Both the position numbers and the translations under genes were made by a program. The notes under the pieces are model-generated. The model was not told where the DNA came from, did no database searches, and was given only the letters and a program-made list of their open reading frames with translations. Source: a virus. From it: a stretch of 42,318 nucleotides of DNA. The stretch lies in IMG/VR virus record IMGVR_UViG_3300044644_001692, positions 1 through 42,318 of that record, one strand, 5' to 3'. Below, piece after piece: positions 21,974 through 28,700 of this stretch. How positions within the stretch are numbered: the stretch's first letter is position 1; the number at the start of each line of letters is the position of its first letter.

Positions 21974-22173
21974 CGTTGTACCCTCCTCGCTTGACGCTGC
22001 GCCTTGCGCGCACGCACCCGCTTGGCCTTGCGGCGCCCGCGGAAGGCGGTGTCCTTGGTGCCGGAGTCTTTGCGCGTCGCGGGGCGATCCATCAGCGCGT
22101 TCTTAGTGACCTTGCGCTTGGCGCCGGTGCGCTCCATGGCAAAGCGATTCGGGATGCGGGCTGGCTGGCTCAT
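21970..22173 (-). CDS. Very basic small protein
   Basis: 67 residues, strongly Arg/Lys-rich, ending in a run of basic residues (RGRRKAKRVRARKAQRQARR). Such phage peptides usually bind nucleic acid nonspecifically. ATGA overlaps with both neighbours support translation. No family recognised. Confidence 0.5.
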   Translation of the reverse strand: MSQPARIPNRFAMERTGAKRKVTKNALMDRPATRKDSGTKDTAFRGRRKAKRVRARKAQRQARRVQR

Positions 22174-22511
22174 TCCGCACCTCCGAGCTGGTAGCTGCGC
22201 TTATCCCAGTCCTTCTTAGTCTTGCAGTAAGCCCACAATGCCTGGTGCATCTCCTCGTTCGCCGCATCGATGGCCTTCTTGTTGGTCAACGTGGCGATGT
22301 CGGGGAAGGAGCCGGCGAGTAGTTCGCACAAGCGGCGCGCCTCGTTGCGCTCTTTGATCAGCTTGAGCATCGGCGACTGCAACTGCGGCAGCGTGGCAGC
22401 CAACGCTTCAACCACCGGAATGACGGCGTCCGCGGGTCCGGGGCATTCGGGGTCACCGCATTCGCACAGCGCTTCCGGGTGATACGGACGGTCGATGTTG
22501 AGGTCGATCAC
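22170..22511 (-). CDS. Hypothetical early protein
   Basis: 113 residues from GTG at 22509-22511 (overlaps the previous stop by GTGA). It opens MIDLNIDRPYHPEALCECGD with a CxCxxxxC cluster (CECGDPEC), then a helical body (AVIPVVEALAATLPQLQSPM, LIKERNEARRLCELLAGSF). The Cys cluster could hold a metal. The in-frame extension upstream is compositionally odd, so the GTG start is preferred. Function unknown. Confidence 0.55.
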   Translation of the reverse strand: MIDLNIDRPYHPEALCECGDPECPGPADAVIPVVEALAATLPQLQSPMLKLIKERNEARRLCELLAGSFPDIATLTNKKAIDAANEEMHQALWAYCKTKKDWDKRSYQLGGAE

Positions 22512-22627
22512 TTGGCGCCTCCGATCCGGTTGATGAATTGCAACGCGGCGAACGTGCCGATGGTCAGCAAGACAACCGTGGTGAACGTGGTGTCTGTCAG
22601 GTAGGAGAGAACTTCGAGCGCGCTCAT
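22508..22627 (-). CDS. Small single-pass membrane protein
   Basis: 39 residues: MSALEVLSYLTDT, hydrophobic helix FTTVVLLTIGTFAALQFI, then NRIGGAK. One membrane span with a basic end. Its ATG lies directly beside the stop of the upstream HTH gene. Early-expressed phage membrane peptides often act in exclusion or host inhibition; no evidence here beyond the fold. Confidence 0.55.
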   Translation of the reverse strand: MSALEVLSYLTDTTFTTVVLLTIGTFAALQFINRIGGAK

Positions 22628-22816
22628 TTAGTTTCCTCCCGTCGTGTTCGCCGAGATGAACTTGGCGAGTTGCATGGCAGGTATCCGGCGCGTGCGTTGC
22701 CCGAAGGCAATGCTCGGCAGCCGGCCGTCGATGACCCATTTGCGGGCCGTGGCGTAGCTCACGCGCAGGGCCGAAGCCGCATCGCGGATCGTGAGCAGGT
22801 GTGGTGTGTCTGTCAT
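22628..22816 (-). CDS. HTH DNA-binding protein, excisionase-like
   Basis: 62 residues from MTDTPHLLTIRDAASALRVS. TIRDAASALRVSYATARKWV, IDGRLPSIAFGQRTRRIPA is a winged helix of the MerR/AlpA 'excisionase' family (substrate-binding helix SYATARKWV). First gene of the leftward operon, opposite the integrase side, so it could be the excisionase or an early regulator. An earlier ATG (22829-22831) would add five residues but lies inside the iterons, so the later start is preferred. Confidence 0.7.
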   Translation of the reverse strand: MTDTPHLLTIRDAASALRVSYATARKWVIDGRLPSIAFGQRTRRIPAMQLAKFISANTTGGN

Positions 22817-22822
22817 AAAATC

Positions 22823-22852
22823 TGTAGGCATGTGTAGGCACGCAGGGCACGA
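22823..22852. repeat. Phased TGTNGGCA iterons upstream of the excisionase-like gene
   Basis: TGTAGGCATG (22823-22832) and TGTAGGCACG (22833-22842), then a degenerate CAGGGCACGA unit. Same 10-base step as at the other loci; immediately upstream of the HTH start, where they could block or guide its promoter. Confidence 0.7.
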
Positions 22853-22910
22853 CATTGCGCGGGTCAGGTGAGGGCGATGTCGTGGTGGGCGGGCATCGAT
22901 TTCGCTAAAC

Positions 22911-23010
22911 ATGCCCACACATGCCCACAGACGCAAGCATTATTTTTCCGGTGGTAGCAATTGACCCCAGTTGACAGCCGTTGGCATCCGTTGGAATGTG
23001 TTGGCGTTAT
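22911..23010. repeat. Phased iterons in the divergent control region
   Basis: Two units in reverse orientation, ATGCCCACAC / ATGCCCACAG (22911-22930), equal TGTGGGCAT on the other strand. Then five direct units, exactly 10 bases apart: TTGACCCCAG, TTGACAGCCG, TTGGCATCCG, TTGGAATGTG, TTGGCGTTAT (22961-23010). They fill most of the space between the leftward HTH gene and the rightward regulator. The last unit overlaps the regulator's ATG (23009), and TTGACA at 22971 could serve as a -35. Confidence 0.75.
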
Positions 23011-23269
23011 GAACACCACAAAGAAACCGAAGCGGCTTGTCGGCTCACGCCGGTCCGTCTTCGCCAACATCAGCGACCAGGTGCATGCCCGCCTGCAGCG
23101 CAGGGCGCCGGCCGCGCACCTCACCGCGGCCAAATACACCGGCGTGGCCCTCGAGTTCTATATGGACTTAGAGGATGCCTTCGGCGGCCCGATGACCGAG
23201 CAGTTCCGGTCAATGATCCTGCGCAACGTCGGCGGGATGGCCGCCAAGCTGGAAAAAGCCCTCGAGTAA
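23009..23269 (+). CDS. Ribbon-helix-helix-like regulator, candidate iteron binder
   Basis: 86 residues from MNTTKKPKRLVGSRRSVFAN. A basic start, then a beta-strand (SRRSVFANISDQVHARLQRR) and helices (HLTAAKYTGVALEFYMDLED, FRSMILRNVGGMAAKLEKAL) give the beta-helix-helix order of RHH proteins (Arc/CopG/ParR type), which bind tandem direct repeats cooperatively. It starts inside the last of five phased iterons and would be well placed to bind and autoregulate there. No classical HTH repressor is visible here, so this could be the lysogeny repressor or a ParR-like factor. Function inferred. Confidence 0.55.
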   Translation: MNTTKKPKRLVGSRRSVFANISDQVHARLQRRAPAAHLTAAKYTGVALEFYMDLEDAFGGPMTEQFRSMILRNVGGMAAKLEKALE

Positions 23270-23295
23270 GTCGCTGATTTACAGAGAGAAGTAAC

Positions 23296-23318
23296 TATTT
23301 GCAAAAAAGGTGCAAATA
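23296..23318. promoter_or_regulatory. Perfect operator-type dyad
   Basis: TATTTGCA (23296-23303), seven bases, TGCAAATA (23311-23318): perfect 8-bp inverted repeat, 23 bp in all. It lies between the regulator and the next rightward gene, just before the reverse-orientation iterons. Likely protein-binding site; no sure promoter seen. Confidence 0.6.
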
Positions 23319-23320
23319 AT

Positions 23321-23360
23321 GCTTGCAGATGCCTACAGATGCGATATGGTGCTTACAGAT
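23321..23360. repeat. Phased iterons (reverse orientation) before the plus-strand genes
   Basis: Units 10 bases apart: GCTTGCAGAT (23321), GCCTACAGAT (23331), GCGATATGGT (23341, degenerate), GCTTACAGAT (23351). The second is the complement of ATCTGTAGGC, matching the TGTAGGCA core of the other arrays. The last unit overlaps the ATG of the next gene. Confidence 0.7.
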
Positions 23361-23577
23361 GACAACACACACCACACAAGACAGCAAGGAAGACCGCGCG
23401 TTCTATATCTACACGCCGGCGGATGGCAATGAAGACGGCCTTGCCTTGGGCTACACGCTGGGCGAGGCCAAAGAAGTCGCAAGGTGGCGCGCCAACAATC
23501 TGCGCGAAGTAGGCTTGGATAGCGCCGCACTCGTCAACCGCATCGACAACGGCAACTGCGAATGGAGCTGCGGCTAA
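23359..23577 (+). CDS. Hypothetical protein, plus-strand block
   Basis: 72 residues from MTTHTTQDSKEDRAFYIYTP (23359-23361). An alpha/beta region (LALGYTLGEAKEVARWRAN) and an end NGNCEWSCG. A 12-residue longer version starting inside the iterons is possible but less likely. No family recognised. It precedes a coupled set of short genes ending at the integrase. Confidence 0.5.
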   Translation: MTTHTTQDSKEDRAFYIYTPADGNEDGLALGYTLGEAKEVARWRANNLREVGLDSAALVNRIDNGNCEWSCG

Positions 23578-23578
23578 C

Positions 23579-23755
23579 ATGAACCTCCACACCATCGCCC
23601 AGTCCGCCGCGACATTCAACGCGCAGCACGACTACGACATCGCCGCGGCGCTCAAGCTGACCGAGCTGGTCATCCACCACGCCCACATGGTACAGCTTGC
23701 CCGCAAGGAAGCTGCTGACCCGCAGCTTGCGCTGCCCTTGGAGGCTGCCCAATGA
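23579..23755 (+). CDS. Small helical protein, plus-strand block
   Basis: 58 residues, MNLHTIAQSAATFNAQHDYD, then helices IAAALKLTELVIHHAHMVQL and a Glu/Ala tail. It follows the previous gene by one base and ends in an ATGA overlap with the PEGA lipoprotein, so it is translated with it. No family recognised. Confidence 0.55.
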   Translation: MNLHTIAQSAATFNAQHDYDIAAALKLTELVIHHAHMVQLARKEAADPQLALPLEAAQ

Positions 23756-24132
23756 CCGCCGCCATCGCCAGACACGCCGCTCCTCTGGCCTTGGCGGCGG
23801 TCCTCACCGCCTGCACCACCGTCGAGCCAGACATCCGCCGGCCAACCGCCCGCATCGTCCCCATGAAGATCGCCAGCCAGCCGCTCGGCGCCGTGGTCTT
23901 TCTCAACGGCGAGTACATGGGCCTCACGCCGCTGACCATCCCGGTTGAGGCCGACGCGGACGGCGCGTGGCGGCATGACGTGCGGGTCCAGTGCCAAGTG
24001 CCGCAGGACGCCTTGGTCGAGGACACTTATACCAGTTACGAGGGCTACGCCGTCCCCAAGCACCTGCTGTTCCGCATCCCGCGCTATGTCCACTGGTGGA
24101 GCGCCACGCAGCAGCACCGGCCGCAGCTATGA
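23752..24132 (+). CDS. PEGA-domain lipoprotein
   Basis: 126 residues. Signal MTAAIARHAAPLALAAVLTAC with lipobox VLTA-C (Cys ~residue 21). The mature part contains a PEGA-type motif near residues 45-68: LGAVVFLNGEYMGLTPLTIP (V-x-x-N-G-x-x-x-G-x-T-P). PEGA domains are beta repeats on surface proteins, thought to bind carbohydrate or cell-wall components. In a plus-strand block beside the integrase and opposed to the lytic operons, this is a good candidate lysogenic-conversion gene that alters the host surface. ATGA overlaps with both neighbours. Confidence 0.7.
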   Translation: MTAAIARHAAPLALAAVLTACTTVEPDIRRPTARIVPMKIASQPLGAVVFLNGEYMGLTPLTIPVEADADGAWRHDVRVQCQVPQDALVEDTYTSYEGYAVPKHLLFRIPRYVHWWSATQQHRPQL

Positions 24133-24353
24133 CCCGCCACGACTACCTCGCCACCGGCACGTTCCCATGGGACGGCATCCGCATCGCCGGCCGCCGCTTT
24201 GACTCACCGGAGCTGTTGGCCATGATGCGCCGGCAGTGCGTCTGCGCGGACCAGATCCGGCATGCCTGCGCGGACCTTGATGTGCTGCCATTCGCCGAGG
24301 AGGTTGCGGGGATTGAGGAGCATATTTGCCGCATTGAGGCGGCTTACTGCTGA
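24129..24353 (+). CDS. Hypothetical protein, plus-strand block
   Basis: 74 residues, MTRHDYLATGTFPWDGIRIA, later CVCADQIRHACADLDVLPF and a helical end. It overlaps the lipoprotein stop by ATGA, and its 3' end overlaps the convergent integrase by ten bases. The CVC...C set may bind metal. No family recognised. Confidence 0.5.
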   Translation: MTRHDYLATGTFPWDGIRIAGRRFDSPELLAMMRRQCVCADQIRHACADLDVLPFAEEVAGIEEHICRIEAAYC

Positions 24354-25447
24354 TCCCAGACCGCCGCGATATCCACCTCGCGGTCGTACACGGCATACCA
24401 AGTCGAGGTCGTGGTCGGGGAACTATGGCCAAGCATGTGCTGCGCCACGCTGATCTTGCCGGTCGCGTTCAAGATATCCGAGCCGGCCTGCCTCCGCAGC
24501 TCGTACGCTGCCGTCCGCCGATCCGGCAGGAACTCCCGGACGAAGGCGTTGAAGATCCGCTCCATGAAAAACTTCCGGCGCCCAATCGTCTTGCCCTCCA
24601 CCATGTAATCCTCCGCGGTGAGCAGCTCCGCGGCCATCCATTCGGGAATGGACATGGCGCGGCCCCGCTTGCTGCCGGTCTTGAGCGTCACACCGTCACG
24701 CTCGATGATGACCATGACGAACTTGCCGTTGCGCTGCTCAATCCACTCCCGCCGGCAAAGCCAGCACTCCTTGGGCGTCATGCCCAGGTAGCGCGTCAGC
24801 AGGAACGCCCGCCGGATCGATGGGGAACGCTGCTTGCTGGCATTATCCATGTTGCTAAGTATCGCCGGCGAGATCCGCTCAAAGGTAGGCGAGGGCGCCC
24901 GCATGCCCTTGGTCGTCTTGGCAAACTTCTCCAGCGACTCCGGTAACGGAAAGCCCTCCCAGTCCAGCGCATGACAAAACACGGCCCGCGCCGACACCAG
25001 CACGCCGCGCAGCGTGTAGACGCTGCCCTTCCACTCCGCGAGATACTTGGCCACCAGCGCCGGCGTCAGCACGCTTAGTGGCTTTTCCCGCACCTGCTCG
25101 TTGGTGCCGCCGAGCGTGGCCCGCAGCAGCCGCAACAGACGATTGACATTGCTCTGCTTGCTGCCGATCTTGCTCACCTTCAAATAATGGTCAATCGCCT
25201 CACCAATCGACTTCGACGTGGCTCGCTGCTGGTGTGCCTGCAGCGCCGCCAGACCCTCGCGTCCGGCATCGACCAGGATGCCCTTGGCCTTCTCCTTGGC
25301 CATGGTCAGGTCGCGCAGTCCGGTGGAAATGCGAAGTCGCTTCTTGGTGTGCGGATGCCGGAACTCAAACTGCCACCGCGGCGAGTCGGTTGTTTGGTAG
25401 AGCTTGCCGGTCAGACCGGCCGCCGTGATCTTGTGCGTGGTGTCCAT
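24344..25447 (-). CDS. int: Tyrosine integrase
   Basis: 367 residues from MDTTHKITAAGLTGKLYQTT. N-terminal arm-binding region (WQFEFRHPHTKKRLRISTGL), SAM-like core-binding region (residues ~75-170), then catalytic domain: LLTRYLGMTPKECWLCRREW (box I), a Lys-containing hairpin VTLKTGSKRGRAMSI, box II with YELRRQAG, LGH (HMLGHSSPTTTS), and the nucleophile Tyr in STWYAVYD. The box-I Arg normally seen in GLR-x-x-E is Thr here, and the box-II His is Tyr, which many active enzymes also have. Start ATG at 25445-25447 is preferred over an upstream TTG. Adjacent attP region supports site-specific integration. Confidence 0.88.
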   Translation of the reverse strand: MDTTHKITAAGLTGKLYQTTDSPRWQFEFRHPHTKKRLRISTGLRDLTMAKEKAKGILVDAGREGLAALQAHQQRATSKSIGEAIDHYLKVSKIGSKQSNVNRLLRLLRATLGGTNEQVREKPLSVLTPALVAKYLAEWKGSVYTLRGVLVSARAVFCHALDWEGFPLPESLEKFAKTTKGMRAPSPTFERISPAILSNMDNASKQRSPSIRRAFLLTRYLGMTPKECWLCRREWIEQRNGKFVMVIIERDGVTLKTGSKRGRAMSIPEWMAAELLTAEDYMVEGKTIGRRKFFMERIFNAFVREFLPDRRTAAYELRRQAGSDILNATGKISVAQHMLGHSSPTTTSTWYAVYDREVDIAAVWDQQ

Positions 25448-25486
25448 GCCGGAACCAATAGCACGGGCGTCAAACCCTGCCAAGGT

Positions 25487-25684
25487 GTCTGGCAAAATCT
25501 GGCGGGTAGTTTGACAAAAAATAGGCCAAACCAGATCAAACCAGATTGCACCAGATCAAAACTTTTGCTCTGTTCATCAGAGAAAGCGGGACTTCGGCTA
25601 GGTAGCTCAGTTGGCAGAGCAGAGGACTGAAAATGCCCCGCCTTGCTGTGTCCGATTGCCGCTCTGGCGCGGAGTCTGGCAAAA
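25487..25684. other. attP region with integrase arm-site candidates
   Basis: GTCTGGCAAAA occurs at 25487-25497 and again at 25674-25684, flanking the tRNA-like core; related TCTGGCGG/TCTGGCGC units sit next to each. Between the left arm and the core are three 10-base direct repeats, CCAGATCAAA, CCAGATTGCA, CCAGATCAAA (25531-25560), whose CCAGA is the complement of TCTGG. Repeated sites on both sides of a core, close to int, are the standard arrangement of integrase arm and accessory sites. Confidence 0.7.
25596..25634 (+). other. tRNA-Phe 5'-half homology, attP core
   Basis: 39 bases read as the first half of a tRNA-Phe(GAA): acceptor-type seven bases at 25596-25602, TA, D-arm GCTCAGTTGGCAGAGC (25605-25620), anticodon stem and loop to 25634 with anticodon GAA at 25629-25631. 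The following GCCCC cannot pair with the anticodon stem, so the match stops there. It is not a complete tRNA gene. It is best read as identity to the host attB, crossing over at or before the anticodon loop. Confidence 0.75.
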
Positions 25685-25711
25685 AGAAAGGGCCAGCCGG
25701 AGCTGACCCTT
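25681..25711 (-). terminator. Rho-independent terminator of the structural operon
   Basis: On the minus strand, AAGGGTCAGC-TCCG-GCTGGCCCTT (ten-base arms with one mismatch, 25711-25688) is followed by TCTTTTTGCC. It lies ~28 bases after the stop of the polyvalent protein and just before the attP arm, so late transcription ends here and does not cross attP into int. Confidence 0.85.
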
Positions 25712-25738
25712 AGTCTCCTTCTGGACGTGCCGGATGAG

Positions 25739-28700
25739 CTATTGTTCTTCCTGCTCGGCGACCACCGCGGCCATCCCGCCAACGAACAGCGCCTGCCCAG
25801 CCTTCTTGATCCCCTCGCGCATCTGCGGGGTGATGTTGACGCGCCACGCCTCAAAGGTGCCGCCAGCCTCTTGTTTGCGCTGGTCGCGGACAAAATTTAA
25901 GACGTTTTCAACTCCGCGCGGCTCACGGTATGGATCGTTGCCGGGAACGTCCTCATCGGTAAGGCGGGTGCCCCAATTGTCATTGAACTCTTCTACGCTG
26001 ATGTCGCCGCGGATAAGTTGCTTGGCTTCACGCCGAGCCTCGCTCACCTCATCTCGGGTTAGCTTGCCGGTGCCCTTTTTCGGCTCGCCAATGCGCGACT
26101 TCTCCACCTGCGCACCCCACTGCTTCACATACTTGCTGATCTCCTTGGGAAGGATCTGGTCGTAGAAGCCCTTCATGCCTTCGCCGCCGATAGTCAAGTT
26201 CTCGCCGGTAAGTTTGCCGGATGCTGCTTCGTTCACCCTTGCGGCCGCTTCCTTGCCAATTACCTCCGAAAGGTCTTTGCCAACCAGCGACTGCTGATCA
26301 GCCGTGCGATAGATCTTGCCGTCTTTGACCGGAAGGTAAATGCGTTTGCCCTGCTGCGGCTTCACGTCAACAACGGTCAGACCATCTTCTCGTGTCCACT
26401 CAATTGATTTAACGCGCTGCCGTAGCGCCTGCGTGTAGCGATCCACTTGGGTCACGCCATCAGTCCACCCAATCCACTCCTTGCCGTTTCCAACGGCATC
26501 AGCGAGGGCGCGCTTGAACATTTGCAGCGGCCAGTCTTTGCGGAAGGGGGCGTCTGGGATGCCTTGGCGGCGTAACGATTCATTCTTAACGCGACGGACA
26601 AGCTCTTTCCATTCCGCCTCTGGCATGTCACCTCTTCCGCTGTAAAATCTGGTGATTTCTTCCTGAGTCGCAATATCTGTGGCGTCCTCTCGGTATCCGC
26701 TTTCGCGCCCTTGCTGATGCCGGTCGCTCTGAAGTTCTTCAATAAAAAGCCCACTTCTTCCGTCTGCATCTAGGCGCTCGTTGAGACGCATGTGGGCAAC
26801 GTAGTTGGGGGTGTCGAAATGCCTAGACGTGTAAGCGTTGAACGCAGCGTCCTCTAATTGGTTCTTGCGCATATTAAGCTGTGTGAGCCTATCGGTCATT
26901 TCGCGCGTGATTGGCCCACGCTGACCGGAGTTAATCTCTTTGTATTCGGCCTCCAGCAATGCAAGCTCTCGCTTCGGGTCCGGCATCGCCAGCACCACCT
27001 CCCGATAGTTCTCGCCGCCGGGGAGCTGATATTGGCCGAACTTCGTTGGCGGCTCTTTGACGCTATCAAGCCATTCAATGCGAGCTTCGTTCATGGTTTC
27101 AGATAGCTCTGCGGCGTCGCGAATTATTTCGTCATAGACATCATCTGCCGATCTGCCTTGTTGGCGCGCATACTCTTCGGCGCGCGCGCGCAAGATTTCC
27201 TCTTGTCGCTGCTGCTCCCATTGCGCAGGCACATCTATTTCAGATACGTCACGCATCCGCACCTCCTCCAACCTCACCGCCCCATCCTCCTGCAGATACC
27301 GCAGCAGCGCCTCCTTCGGCACCTTCCCATTGTTCTCTTTGGCCAGCCTCTCAGCCGCCTGCAGTGCTCCGGTCCACTTCAGCTCCTCGGCTTTGATGCC
27401 GTTCTGCGGGTTGGTCAGGATGGCTCGCACTTGGTCAACCGTGGCGGCCTTGCCTTGGATCTTGGAGTCGAGCACTTGGGTGCTCTTCATGTAGAACGGT
27501 GGTGCGTCTGCGGGTAGGGCATCTGGCATCGCCTGCCCACGCCTCTGCAACGCCCGCTGCAACTGCGGGTCTTCAGACCGAACGCCGCGGCGCTCCAGCT
27601 CTGCGCTGATCGCCTCGTTGCGCCGGAGCAGTTCGCGGGTCTGCGCTGCGCCGCCACGCACCGGACGGCCCTCACGCATGCCCAGGGTGGATAGCCCAAG
27701 ATATCCTTGGTTCTCCTCGTATTGGCGTAGGAGTTGGTCGGTGGTGAGCGCATCAACGGCATCCGGCATCCCCTGAGCCTCCCGCGGGATCTGCTGGGGC
27801 ATGCTTTCCGTTGGGAACTCCTGTCGATACTGTGCGTCTGCCGCTTGGAATCCCTGCGGGTCGGCGCCCTGCCAGTTGGTTGCGTTGCTGTAGCCGCGGC
27901 GCGCGGCCTGCTGGTTCAAGTAAGCGCTCTTGCGGTCAGCGTCGAATTGGCGCCACTCGTCAAGCGACATCACACCCACCTCGCGCGGCAGGGCGTTGGT
28001 GTTGATCTTGTGGTAGTGCGGGAAGTAGCCGGTGCCAAAGGGATCGGCGTAGTTGAGCCGGTCGAAGCGGAACGTGCGGATACTGCCCTTGGGGTTCAGA
28101 TCGCCGTAGAGCGGATTGGCTGCCTTCTGCGTGGGCGTGCCAGTGCCGAGCAGTCCATTGAGCAGGTTCTTTTTCTGCGCTCCGAGGTTAGTCTCGCCGG
28201 GCAGTCCGTCTTCGTGATTCTTGAGCAGCACCTTGAGGCCGGCTTCGACGTCTTTCACGTTGTTGTTGAACTCCGGCAACTCTCCGCGGTCCACCGCGCG
28301 GATCGCCGCGGCGCGGAAGGCATCAAGATCGATGACCTTGGCCAGCAGGTGGTTCTTGTCCGAGAGCTGCCATCCGAAGGGCACCACCTCGCGGGTGATC
28401 GCCTCGACGTTGCCCAGGTTGCTCACCTTGTAACTGCCGCTCGCTCCGGTGCCGATGGCGTTGTACGAAACGCGGTAGCTTTGCCCGGTGCGGCGCCCCG
28501 CTTCAAACTCGCGCGCCTTGGTCCGCAGCCACTGCGGCACCTGCACGAAGTTGTCAAACTGTAGCGGCAGATTCGGCCCGCCGACTTCCACGCGGTTGCC
28601 CACCTTGCGCGCGCCCCACTCGGCGCTATGCACCGGCACCAGGCGTGTGCGCGTGTTGATCGACTTGAGTGTTGCCGCCCGTGCCTTCTCCTGCGTGTTG

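Noticed and set aside
22971-22999. Consensus plus-strand promoter from TTGACA at 22971
   Set aside because: No acceptable -10 is found at 16-18 bases; the match may simply be an iteron unit.
22864-23139. 91-codon minus-strand frame
   Set aside because: It lies across the iterons and opposite the regulator gene, with Cys/His/Arg-rich composition; most likely a shadow.
25596-25634. Complete tRNA-Phe gene
   Set aside because: Only the first half fits the cloverleaf; the anticodon stem cannot close and no T-arm follows. Interpreted as attP.
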